Of a stretch of DNA of 64,000 bases, positions 25,708 to 33,919 are shown piece by piece; the first letter of the stretch is position 1, and each line of letters begins with the position of its first letter. Location of the stretch: the NCBI GenBank assembly GCA_002787775.1, contig PCUW01000056.1:52700-116699 (forward strand). Direction: 5' to 3'. Below the pieces are notes generated by a model. It made no database searches, was not told where the DNA came from, and saw nothing but the letters and a program-made list of their open reading frames with translations. The position numbers were made by a program, and so were the translations under genes. The stretch comes from Bdellovibrionales bacterium CG12_big_fil_rev_8_21_14_0_65_38_15 (GTDB lineage Bacteria > Bdellovibrionota > Bacteriovoracia > Bacteriovoracales > Bacteriovoracaceae).

Positions 25708-27735
25708 TTAGGTGTTGAGCAGTTTTGATTTTAGTTTATAGCGTTTGATCGCAGGAGCAAGGATTCTGCCAACAAGTTGTTGATAGTTTACGCCAGCACC
25801 ATTGGCGATAATACATAAATCCGACCATTCTGGAGTTAATCCTGGAAGGGGATTACATTCGATAAAGTTGACTCTGCCAAAGCTATCTAGTCTGAAGTCC
25901 ATTCGCGCAACGTCTCTACAGCCCAATGCTTTAAAACATTTCTTTGCGGCAGTTTCTAGTTCACGTCTTAATTTTTCATCAACTTCCGCTGGGGCAACAT
26001 AAGTGACTTCATCGTTGGTGTCTTGTTTGTGGGCGAAAGTATAAATTGGGGTAGGGTTTGATTTATCATTAAAAACAATTTCCATTGGGGGAAGCACTTC
26101 TGGCTTTGTCTCTCCCAATAAACCAATCGTAAATTCTCTACCGGTTAGAAACTCTTCAACTAGAGCACCTTGCTTGTAGCGACTTGTAATTGAAGTTACG
26201 ACTTCCTTTAGCTCTTCTGCATTTTTTACCACAGAGTTTGGAAGTACTCCTTTTGAACTTCCTTCAGCAACTGGTTTAACCATCATTGGGTAAGTCATAT
26301 CCGCTGGTATTTTATCTTTTGAAGAAGTGAGCGTTGCAAATTTGGGGGTTTTTACACCGGCTTCAGTCACAATTCTTTTTGCCATCGCCTTATCAAGTGT
26401 AATGGCTAAAGTTGACGGGTCACTACCTGTGTAAGGGATGTCCATTAGATCAAGTGTTGCGGGAACTTGGCTTTCTCTAAAGCGTCCTCTAACACCTTCT
26501 GAAATATTAAAGACAACATCAACTTGGGCTTCAATCAATTTTTGAGCAAAATTTGGAGTTGCTTCAAGGTCAATCACATCATGACCAAAAGAGGTTATAG
26601 CTCCACGAATAGCATTTAGTGTATCGATACCATCAAATTCAGCTTCGTTATCAGTTTCAGGATTGCTGGCATCTGGCTTGATTCTCTTTTGATTAAAAGC
26701 AAAGCCAATTCTAAGTTTAGATGAGTTTCTTTTTTTCTTGTTTCCTATTTTTAAATTGAATCGTTTCTCAGCGCTCTTAATAACAGCATCGATAACTTCA
26801 ATTTCACTTTTTAAACCGCTTCGTTTGGCGGCTTCATAAAGCCCAGCACCTTGCTCAAGGGAAGGAAGTGCATTGATTTCAATAAAGTAAGGTGTACCGT
26901 CATCAGTCACTCTGAAATCTATTCTTGCGAGATCTTTAATCCCAAGCTTCTCAATGATTTTCTTACCGTAATCTTGAATTAATTTTTTTGTTGTTTCAGA
27001 AATATCAGCAGGACATTTGATATTGACTTGATCAGCCAGATCATTTTTTAGTGAATAATCATAGATTTGATATTTTCGCTTTTTTACCACGTCACCATCA
27101 AAAAGATATTCGATTGGTTCAAGAATTCCATTGTTAGATTGACCACTAATAAAAGGTACAGTGACGTCCTTGCCAATAATAAATTCTTCGACAAGCATTC
27201 CTTCCGGATATTTTTTTAATAAATCTGGAAGTCGTGTTGTAAGTTGTTTTTCATCTTCAACCACAGAGTCAACTGTAATGCCTTTTGAACTTCCCTCTGC
27301 ATTTGGTTTAAGCATTAAAGGAAATTTTAATTGGTGGTTTTTAATTTCATTAATATTTTGAATGAGTATTGATTTTGGAGTTGGTACATTGACCTGAGAT
27401 ATTGCAAGTTTGGTCAAATTCTTATCCAATGTCATGGCACAGGTAAAAGGGTCACTCCCAGTATATGGAATTTCCAATTGTGTAAGAATAGAAGGGTAAA
27501 GTGATTCTCTAAATCTTCCTTTTTCACCTTCTGCTGTATTGAAAACTAAATCTGGTGTAAAGGCTTCCAGTGCATGAACAACTTTAGTGATGGATCCAGT
27601 GACATCAACCGGTAATACTTCATGACCAAGTTCGCGCATAAGAGTCGTTAAAAACTCAACAGTTTCAAGCGTATCAAACTCAGCATGTTCTTCTGAATCG
27701 TTCTGTTTTAAGTTGTGAATAAAGGCAATCTTCAA
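25708..27735 (-). CDS. Tandem double ATP-grasp ligase
   Basis: A 675-residue protein made of two homologous D-Ala-D-Ala-ligase-like units, ~1-325 and ~345-670. Each repeats the same landmarks: LVFNTAEGEKGRFRESLYP / VVFNISEGVRGRFRESQVP, IPYTGSDPFTCAMTLDKN / IPYTGSDPSTLAITLDKA, LMLKPNAEGSSKG / MMVKPVAEGSSKG, and IDFRV...FIEINALPSL / MDFRL...FIECNPLPGL for metal binding. Both units keep ATP and metal residues, so two ligations, or one split reaction, are possible. In operon between the GNAT-nitrilase fusion (76 bp) and the S58 peptidase (8 bp). Substrates unknown. Confidence 0.88.
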   Translation of the reverse strand: MKIAFIHNLKQNDSEEHAEFDTLETVEFLTTLMRELGHEVLPVDVTGSITKVVHALEAFTPDLVFNTAEGEKGRFRESLYPSILTQLEIPYTGSDPFTCAMTLDKNLTKLAISQVNVPTPKSILIQNINEIKNHQLKFPLMLKPNAEGSSKGITVDSVVEDEKQLTTRLPDLLKKYPEGMLVEEFIIGKDVTVPFISGQSNNGILEPIEYLFDGDVVKKRKYQIYDYSLKNDLADQVNIKCPADISETTKKLIQDYGKKIIEKLGIKDLARIDFRVTDDGTPYFIEINALPSLEQGAGLYEAAKRSGLKSEIEVIDAVIKSAEKRFNLKIGNKKKRNSSKLRIGFAFNQKRIKPDASNPETDNEAEFDGIDTLNAIRGAITSFGHDVIDLEATPNFAQKLIEAQVDVVFNISEGVRGRFRESQVPATLDLMDIPYTGSDPSTLAITLDKAMAKRIVTEAGVKTPKFATLTSSKDKIPADMTYPMMVKPVAEGSSKGVLPNSVVKNAEELKEVVTSITSRYKQGALVEEFLTGREFTIGLLGETKPEVLPPMEIVFNDKSNPTPIYTFAHKQDTNDEVTYVAPAEVDEKLRRELETAAKKCFKALGCRDVARMDFRLDSFGRVNFIECNPLPGLTPEWSDLCIIANGAGVNYQQLVGRILAPAIKRYKLKSKLLNT

Positions 27736-27811
27736 AGTAAACCCCAGTTAAAATGAGGTCATACAATACGCCTTTTTCTCTGTGGTCTCTACGAGATTTT
27801 GAAGAATTCGC

Positions 27812-29377
27812 TTATTCCTTAGGTCCGTGCCAAACAACCGAATAAAGGTCGTGGCGACGATTTTTAAGGTTTTGCACTGTTCCAGAATTTCTTGCTTCGA
27901 CCAAGTTATCAAGTCTTAAGTCTGCAAACGCGACGGTTTCCACGTTTGGTGTCGTATCTGCAGCGATCCCATCTCTAGCGAATGGAAAATCGCAAGGCGT
28001 TAGAATACAAGACTGTGAATAGTGAATATCAATGTTTTGAACATTTGGAAGGTTTCCAACTGAACCAGACATGACTGCGTAAATTTGGTTTTCAATTGTT
28101 CTGGCATGTGTGCAGTAGCGAACTCTGAAATAGCCTTGACGCTCATCTGTTAAGAATGGAACAAATAAAATTTTGATGCCTTGATTGACTAAATGTCTGG
28201 TTAGCTCTGGAAATTCTGAGTCATAACAAATCAAGACGCCAATGGTGCCACAGTCGGTCTCAATCGCTGAAAGCTTATCGCCACCTTCAATATTCCACCA
28301 ATACTTCTCATTAGGAGTTGGATGAATTTTAGGTTGTCCGTGTATCGAGCCATCTCTTAAAAAGACATAAGCGATATTTTGGATTTTGCCTTCACTGCGA
28401 GTTGGGTGTGAGCCAGCAATAATATTGACGTTATATTTAAGCGCCATGTCTCTGAAAAAAGTTTTTAACGGCTCGGTATATTCAGTCATTCGCTCGATGG
28501 CAATATGTGGTGGAACTGGCTCGTTATCAATTGATAACAACTGCAAAGTGAACAGCTCTGGGAACAAAACAAAGTCAGATTTATAATCGGAAACAATATC
28601 AATATAATATTCAACGATCTTTTTAAAATGATCGAAGCTATCAATCCTGCGCTGACCATACTGAACCGTTGCCACGCGAACACTTGTGACGTGACCGTCC
28701 GTACTTCTTTGTTTTTGACCTTTAACTTTGCGCCCTACAATTTCTTCTTCATTATGAAATTCAGGATTGTTCCATGTCATATGAGCTGCATAGCCCATTG
28801 AAGCTTCATCAAGAGGTAAATAATCTTTAATGAGACCTATCACTTCAAAACCGTTACGAAGTTGAAAACCAAGGACAGGATCCTTAATTTTTTTATTTTT
28901 AACTAACTCAATATAGTTTTCTGGTGTGCCAACTTCTTTAATTTTTTTCTTGAGATTAGGAAGGCGACCAGCAAAAACGATACCTCTAAGTCTTAAGTAC
29001 TTGGCTAATTTTTTTCTAGCGTCATAAAAACGCTGACCAATCCTATAGCCGCTAATGTCTTTATCTACACAAACTTCATAACCGTAGAGCCAATCTCCAT
29101 CGGCTTCGTGAGTTGTACCGTAGCCACCGCCCGTGATTTCTTTCCAGTTATGGGGTTTAAGAGCTTTGGCCCCAGGGACTCGAATTGCTGCACTATAACC
29201 AACGATCTTATCACCAAGCTCAGCGACAAAATGGCCTTGCGGGTAGTGGTTGATTTGTCCTCTGATCATATCTAATGGGTAGGGAGGCATGCCCGAATAA
29301 ACTCTTTCTGTTAGGTCGAGGATTGCTTTAACATCTGCTGGAGTGGCATTTCTGATTTGGAGTTTTTCATTTTTCAT
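27812..29377 (-). CDS. GNAT acetyltransferase-nitrilase fusion
   Basis: A 521-residue two-domain protein. Residues 5-190 are a GNAT-like domain (IRNATPADVKAILDLTERVYSG; the acetyl-CoA loop region is GYRIGQRFYDARKKL). Residues ~232-515 are a carbon-nitrogen hydrolase with the full triad: Glu274 in LFPELF, Lys350 in GQPKIHP and Cys384 in LICYDSEFP. The hydrolase should act on a nitrile, amide or N-carbamoyl group. It heads the operon with the tandem ligase and S58 peptidase. No Shine-Dalgarno precedes ATG 29377. The fusion type is known from many bacteria but its substrate is not. Confidence 0.88.
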   Translation of the reverse strand: MKNEKLQIRNATPADVKAILDLTERVYSGMPPYPLDMIRGQINHYPQGHFVAELGDKIVGYSAAIRVPGAKALKPHNWKEITGGGYGTTHEADGDWLYGYEVCVDKDISGYRIGQRFYDARKKLAKYLRLRGIVFAGRLPNLKKKIKEVGTPENYIELVKNKKIKDPVLGFQLRNGFEVIGLIKDYLPLDEASMGYAAHMTWNNPEFHNEEEIVGRKVKGQKQRSTDGHVTSVRVATVQYGQRRIDSFDHFKKIVEYYIDIVSDYKSDFVLFPELFTLQLLSIDNEPVPPHIAIERMTEYTEPLKTFFRDMALKYNVNIIAGSHPTRSEGKIQNIAYVFLRDGSIHGQPKIHPTPNEKYWWNIEGGDKLSAIETDCGTIGVLICYDSEFPELTRHLVNQGIKILFVPFLTDERQGYFRVRYCTHARTIENQIYAVMSGSVGNLPNVQNIDIHYSQSCILTPCDFPFARDGIAADTTPNVETVAFADLRLDNLVEARNSGTVQNLKNRRHDLYSVVWHGPKE

Positions 29378-29390
29378 GAAGCGATGCTAG

Positions 29391-29409
29391 CACACGAGAT
29401 TCATGTGTG
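29391..29409. promoter_or_regulatory. Imperfect palindrome in the divergent promoter region
   Basis: CACACGA and TCATGTG, separated by GAT plus T, form arms matching at all but one position in the 64-bp gap between the GNAT-nitrilase operon and the divergent amino-acid permease. It could be a shared operator; no cognate regulator is adjacent. Confidence 0.25.
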
Positions 29410-29441
29410 AAAATACATTTGCGCTCACGTAATGCGATGAT

Positions 29442-30740
29442 ATGATGCGCGTTATGAGTCAAAGCGAAGGTCAATTAAAAAGAGTTCTTGGTGTTAAAGA
29501 TGCAGTCGTCATGGGACTTGGTTCCATTATGGGAACGGGTGCTTTCGTGTCACTTGGTATTGCCGCTGGGGTCTCTGGTCAGTATTTTTTTCTATCGCTT
29601 TTTTTAGCGGCACTGCTTGCAGGTCTTAACGGTTTATCTACTGCTCAGTTGGCATCGAAGTATCCGGTCAGTGGCGGAGCTTATGAATATGCTAGAGGTG
29701 AAGTTTCAAATTTCGTTGGCTTTTTAGCAGGATGGCTTTTTCTTGTTGCTAAATCTGCCTCAGCTTCAACAGCTGCACTAGGGGCTGTCGCCGCCATTTC
29801 TTCAATCTTCTCACTAGGTCTAGACCGATTACAAATGGGCCTTTACGCAGCGATAACCGTTATGGTTATTGGTCTGTTTGTGTGTCTAGGTTTAAAGCGA
29901 TCTCAAATTGTTAATCGTCTTCTAGTTTCAATTGTTCTGTTAGCCTTGATTGTATTTGGTATTGTTTGTTTAAGCAGTACTCCTCAACCATATGTTAGTT
30001 TGTCGCCTCCTTTAGCGCCTGGCCTTAAAGAAGTCTTTTATGGTGCAGCTCTTTTATTTGTTTCGTTCACTGGCTATGGTCGAGTTGCAACTCTTGGCGA
30101 AGAGGTTATTAACCCTAAAAGAACAATTCCAATTGCTGTTGTTATGAGTTTAGTTGTTGTTTTTGGGATTTATTTTTGGATTTCAATTTGCTCAATTCAT
30201 GTCGTTGGAGAGATTGGTTTTGGTGAGCTTGCCATGAAAAATTATGCTCCTTTGCAAAGTATTGCTCGCCTCTTGGGGTACGACTGGCTTCGAATCCTTC
30301 TTGTTTTTGCAGCACTTGCAGCGATGCTTGGAGTTTTATTAAATCTGATTTTGGGTCTTTCCAGAGTGGCGCTTGCCATGTCTAGACATAAAGATCTTCC
30401 TAGCATTTTTGACTTCGTCTCAAGTAAAGGTGAACCAGTAAAAGCGACGATGCTTATCACTTTTGTCATCATGGCCTTTTGTTTAACAGAAAAACTTGAA
30501 AAGTCTTGGGAATTATCGGCTTTAACAGTTCTGCTTTATTATTCTATTACCAATATTTCTGCGCTTAAATTGAAAACAAAAGAGAGATTTCTTTCAAGTC
30601 ATTATTCAGCTTTAGGATTAATCGGATGCTTGTCTTTAGCCTTTTTTGTCGATAGCGATAGCTTACTAAAAGGTCTTGCCGTCATTATTATTGGTAGTGG
30701 TTACTATTATATTAGACAAAAATATTTTAAGAAAAGTTAG
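29442..30740 (+). CDS. APC-family amino acid permease
   Basis: A 432-residue membrane protein with about 12 hydrophobic helices. VMGLGSIMGTGAFVSLGIAAG at helix 1 is the GxGxxG substrate-binding turn of APC carriers, YPVSGGAYEYARGEVSNFVGFLAGW follows in helices 2-3, and SFTGYGRVATLGEEVINPKRTIP is the conserved helix 6 region. It should import or exchange amino acids or amines. Several starts are close; ATG 29454 would give MSQSEGQLKR. Divergent from the GNAT-nitrilase operon, overlapping the pyroglutamyl peptidase gene by 14 bp at its end. Confidence 0.88.
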   Translation: MMRVMSQSEGQLKRVLGVKDAVVMGLGSIMGTGAFVSLGIAAGVSGQYFFLSLFLAALLAGLNGLSTAQLASKYPVSGGAYEYARGEVSNFVGFLAGWLFLVAKSASASTAALGAVAAISSIFSLGLDRLQMGLYAAITVMVIGLFVCLGLKRSQIVNRLLVSIVLLALIVFGIVCLSSTPQPYVSLSPPLAPGLKEVFYGAALLFVSFTGYGRVATLGEEVINPKRTIPIAVVMSLVVVFGIYFWISICSIHVVGEIGFGELAMKNYAPLQSIARLLGYDWLRILLVFAALAAMLGVLLNLILGLSRVALAMSRHKDLPSIFDFVSSKGEPVKATMLITFVIMAFCLTEKLEKSWELSALTVLLYYSITNISALKLKTKERFLSSHYSALGLIGCLSLAFFVDSDSLLKGLAVIIIGSGYYYIRQKYFKKS

Positions 30741-31263
30741 AAAGTTTATTCCAGGTCTGTAGCACGATTTCAGAATATTTATTTAGAGCTTCTTTCGGTT
30801 CACTCTGATTAAGATGATATGGAAGATGAATAAAAATAATCTTAGTCTGTGGGAAACGTTGCAGACTTTTAAAGTATAATGAATTACAGACGTACGTGCC
30901 TGCAGAATAAGACCATTCCCAATCACCTGTAAGGCAATTTAGATCATTAAATGGGATATTTGTTTCAAGGCAAAGTGCTGCCCCCTCGACAACTTCTTTA
31001 TTGAAAGGAGTTACTCCCAGATTATCAGACTGTTTAGGGGAGTGAGCTAGATTGTGAGCATATCGTTCGATGGTTACGATATTTCTTGAGGCAGCTACAC
31101 CAAGTTGAATGATAAAGTCATAGTCTTCACTAATCAATTTATCGCAATCACTAAAGCTTACTGGTAATACCTTAAACGGAAGGTTTAATTTTTCAGCGAC
31201 AATTCGTGAAGTATTTTCTTTTATTGAAGAGAAATCTTCAAAGCAAGTAATTAGTCCTTTCAT
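30727..31263 (-). CDS. Pyroglutamyl-peptidase I-like (C15) cysteine peptidase
   Basis: A 178-residue protein, shorter than the ~215 of typical Pcp. All three catalytic residues can be seen: Glu66 in TIERYAHN, Cys126 in AGTYVCNSLY and His146 in IFIHLPYH. GVTPFNK and ITCFEDF also match. Such enzymes remove N-terminal pyroglutamate. It overlaps the 2OG oxygenase gene by 4 bp and is the last gene of that three-gene operon, within an island rich in amide-forming and amide-cleaving enzymes. The missing length makes substrate specificity uncertain. Confidence 0.82.
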   Translation of the reverse strand: MKGLITCFEDFSSIKENTSRIVAEKLNLPFKVLPVSFSDCDKLISEDYDFIIQLGVAASRNIVTIERYAHNLAHSPKQSDNLGVTPFNKEVVEGAALCLETNIPFNDLNCLTGDWEWSYSAGTYVCNSLYFKSLQRFPQTKIIFIHLPYHLNQSEPKEALNKYSEIVLQTWNKLSNFS

Positions 31264-31859
31264 CTTGATCTCATCCAGCCTGTTAAACTATAGCGTTCTA
31301 CAGTTGTTGTTTGAACCTCGTGGGGAAAGTCTGAAGAGATAAAACAAACAAATCTTCCCCAATGAGGGTTTAATGTTACAACATGATTTTTGTGAAGGTC
31401 TTCTACAATTAAAGCTCCGCCTTGTTTGTCTTCATAGTTCTTATTTAAATACAATGTTGTCGTAATAAGGCGGTGAGGATTATTTTTATGTCTATCAAGA
31501 TGTTTTTTATAAAATGTGTTTTTAGGATAGATGGCGAAATGAGCTTCGAACTCACTGGCGGCCATGAGTAACTCTCTATTGAGAACGAGTCTAAACTCAT
31601 TCATGACTTCGAGATAAATTTTTGTTGAAGGGTAGTCACCAGCTTCTGATAGCCATTTAATCCAATCGCCCCTAATTTCAGCTACCCTTTTTTGTTTGAT
31701 CCCTTTGCCAACTTTTGCTGGGCGAAATAATTCATTCTCATTTAAATGAAGAAGAGTGCCTCGTAGATCTTCAAGAAGTGGATTTGGAAAAAAATCGAGA
31801 GAACTATGCCAGCCATAGTTAATTAAATCTTCAGCGACTTTAGTAAAGTCAAAGTTCAA
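31260..31859 (-). CDS. 2-oxoglutarate/Fe(II)-dependent oxygenase
   Basis: A 199-residue prolyl-hydroxylase-like protein. Iron ligands are visible as His120-x-Asp122 (KKHLDRH) and His180 (DFPHEV), and Arg189 (ERYSLTGW) is the likely 2-oxoglutarate contact. RLITTTLYLNKNYEDKQGGALIVED is the conserved strand preceding the second half of the jellyroll. Members hydroxylate prolyl or other residues or small amino acids. It lies one base after the aspartoacylase-like gene, which suggests a coordinated pathway on an amino-acid or peptide substrate. Confidence 0.85.
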   Translation of the reverse strand: MNFDFTKVAEDLINYGWHSSLDFFPNPLLEDLRGTLLHLNENELFRPAKVGKGIKQKRVAEIRGDWIKWLSEAGDYPSTKIYLEVMNEFRLVLNRELLMAASEFEAHFAIYPKNTFYKKHLDRHKNNPHRLITTTLYLNKNYEDKQGGALIVEDLHKNHVVTLNPHWGRFVCFISSDFPHEVQTTTVERYSLTGWMRSR

Positions 31860-32936
31860 TTAAACCTCAAGCGAGATATCTTTCGCTTCAATACCAAGGT
31901 GTAAAACTCTAGTTCCAGCTTCACACACTGGATTTACATTTCGACCGATTACATAGCCTGCTTCTGGGGCAATAATTTTGTCTGTAATAGTCCCATGCAT
32001 GTCGTAGACAGCTCCGATAACTTCATCTTTTTCGACATGATCAGTTAGCTGCGGATAGACTTGAATCACTCCGCCATTATAGGCGTAGACCCAATAGCTT
32101 TTCTCGCAAACTGTGACCGAATTTTTTTCGATATGAAACTTTCCCGGAAGCATTTTTAAATACTTCATCAAATTTCTAATGCCGTCATATGTTTGGTCAA
32201 TAAGTTCAGGTTGAAAAGCATGGGGATTTCCAATCTCAATGGTAATACAGTGAATGCCCATACCATTGGCCCAAGCTCTTAGGGTTCCTTGCTCATCGTA
32301 TTTATTGACAATAATTTGAGAGTTTTGAAGTAGGGCCATCTTTCTAGTGACATGGTTGTCCAGATCGGCTCTCACATAAAGAGAGTTAATGCGACCAAAG
32401 CTAGCAGTATGTAAGTCACAAAGATAATCAAACTTGTTAATGATTCGATTGACTAAATTATAGCAATACATTTCAGAGGCAGTTCCATACTCTTTGCCTG
32501 GAAACAATCGATTAAGATCTTTTTTGTCGGTGAACTCACGTTGCTTGGCAAGAAAGCCTGGAACGTTAACGACAGGAATGGCAACCAATGTTCCTTTAAG
32601 TTTCGTCACATCAATGGTGTTAAAGAGTTTAAAAATTGTCGGTAATCCGTTGAGCTCATTGCCGTGAAGGGCGGCGGTGATACCTAAGACAGGTCCATCT
32701 TCGACGCCTCTGGCCACAAGAACAGGGACACGCCAATTGACTCCTAAGGGACTCTTCTGGATGTCGATATTGATTCGGTGAATCTCACCTTTGCGTAAGC
32801 GCTTGATATTGAGAGATTCAAAGTCTTTTAGATGAATTTTTTGCGCCAGTTTTGTATTGTCGACCGGAATAGTCGTTTCTTTATGACGAGTCGACTTTTT
32901 AACGGTCTTTTTTTTAGTTACCTTAGTCTTAGCCAT
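31860..32936 (-). CDS. Succinylglutamate desuccinylase/aspartoacylase-family zinc hydrolase
   Basis: A 358-residue M14-like protein. ITAALHGNELNGLP gives the HxxE zinc motif and LCDLHTASFGR the third ligand His; REFTDKKDLNRLFPG carries substrate-binding Asn-Arg. The C-terminal ~90 residues form the usual beta barrel (NPVCEAGTRVLHLG). A basic N-terminal tail, MAKTKVTKKKTVKKSTRHK, is added. AAGGACG precedes ATG 32936. Such proteins often neighbour RimK in proteobacteria, and here the two are divergent with 58 bp between them. It should remove acyl groups from amino acids; exact acyl unknown. Confidence 0.88.
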   Translation of the reverse strand: MAKTKVTKKKTVKKSTRHKETTIPVDNTKLAQKIHLKDFESLNIKRLRKGEIHRINIDIQKSPLGVNWRVPVLVARGVEDGPVLGITAALHGNELNGLPTIFKLFNTIDVTKLKGTLVAIPVVNVPGFLAKQREFTDKKDLNRLFPGKEYGTASEMYCYNLVNRIINKFDYLCDLHTASFGRINSLYVRADLDNHVTRKMALLQNSQIIVNKYDEQGTLRAWANGMGIHCITIEIGNPHAFQPELIDQTYDGIRNLMKYLKMLPGKFHIEKNSVTVCEKSYWVYAYNGGVIQVYPQLTDHVEKDEVIGAVYDMHGTITDKIIAPEAGYVIGRNVNPVCEAGTRVLHLGIEAKDISLEV

Positions 32937-32994
32937 CGTCCTTACCTCGCATTATGATATTTACAATATTACCCTAGATGGAATGGTTTGAAAC

Positions 32995-33903
32995 GTGAAA
33001 GTCGCAATTTTAACAATCCTGCCAGATACCTACTCTGTTAAAAGCCTTAGTGAAGAAGGTGCCAAGAGAGGTCATGAAATAAAAGTCATCAACTACTTAA
33101 AATGTTCGATGCAGGTCCGCGCTGACCAATCAACCCTTTCTTATGAAGGAGAGGAACTTAAAGACATCGACGCCGTTATCGCTAGAATAAGTTCTGGCTA
33201 TACCTTCATTGGTTGCTCGGTCGTAAGGCAATTCGAAGCGATGGGAGTTTATTGTGTTAATGGATCTCTTGGAATCGCTCGCTCTAAAGACAAACTAAGA
33301 AGTTTGCAAATTATGGCAAGAAAAGGAATGAGAATTCCACCAACGGCTTTTTCACATTCAACTCCTGACATCAATGGATTAATTAATAGTGTTGGCGGAG
33401 CGCCAGTTATTGTGAAGCTAATCGAAGGCACACAAGGTATCGGCGTCGTCAAAGCTGATACAAAACAAGCCGCCGAATCTGTGCTTGAAGCCTTTAGAGG
33501 TCTAAATGCCAACATGATTGTCCAAGAATATATTGGCGAAAGTGAAGGCGCGGATATTAGAGCTTTTGTCGTGGGAGAAAAAGTGATCGCCTCAATGATT
33601 CGAAAGGCTGCCGAAGGTGAATTTAGGGCCAATTTACACCGGGGTGGATCTGCTGAAAAAATAAAAATTACATCTGAAGAACGAGCACTGGCGATTCAGG
33701 CAGCTAAAGAAATGAAGTTATCAGTTGCCGGAGTCGATATCATTCGCTCAAAATCAGGACCTATGATATTAGAGGTTAATTCTTCGCCAGGACTTGAGGG
33801 AATCTCAGGTTCAACCGGAGTGAATGTTGCGGGAGCAATCTTTGATTTCATCGAAAAAGATCTTGTCAAAGTCGGTAGTAAAACGGCAAAAGTGACGATC
33901 TAA
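32995..33903 (+). CDS. rimK: RimK-type alpha-L-glutamate ligase
   Basis: A 302-residue protein collinear with E. coli RimK. Notable blocks are VIARISSGYTFIGCSVVRQFEAMGV, KDKLRSLQIMARKGMRIPPTAF, IVKLIEGTQGIGVV (ATP-binding), RAFVVGEKVIASMIRKAAEGEFRANLHRGG and ILEVNSSPGLEGIS (metal-binding). RimK adds glutamates to the C-terminus of ribosomal protein S6 and can make poly-glutamate. GTG start at 32995. Followed after 16 bp by the deoxyhypusine-synthase homologue. As part of an ATP-grasp island it may modify something other than S6. Confidence 0.93.
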   Translation: MKVAILTILPDTYSVKSLSEEGAKRGHEIKVINYLKCSMQVRADQSTLSYEGEELKDIDAVIARISSGYTFIGCSVVRQFEAMGVYCVNGSLGIARSKDKLRSLQIMARKGMRIPPTAFSHSTPDINGLINSVGGAPVIVKLIEGTQGIGVVKADTKQAAESVLEAFRGLNANMIVQEYIGESEGADIRAFVVGEKVIASMIRKAAEGEFRANLHRGGSAEKIKITSEERALAIQAAKEMKLSVAGVDIIRSKSGPMILEVNSSPGLEGISGSTGVNVAGAIFDFIEKDLVKVGSKTAKVTI

Positions 33904-33919
33904 ACTTTAAGGAAAAAAT

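Noticed and set aside
30286-30300. GGCTTCGAATCC, like a tRNA T-loop
   Set aside because: It is inside the amino-acid permease frame and no acceptor or anticodon stem surrounds it.
33249-33632. 127-residue antisense frame over rimK
   Set aside because: Overlaps a clear RimK reading frame entirely; composition is that of an antisense shadow.
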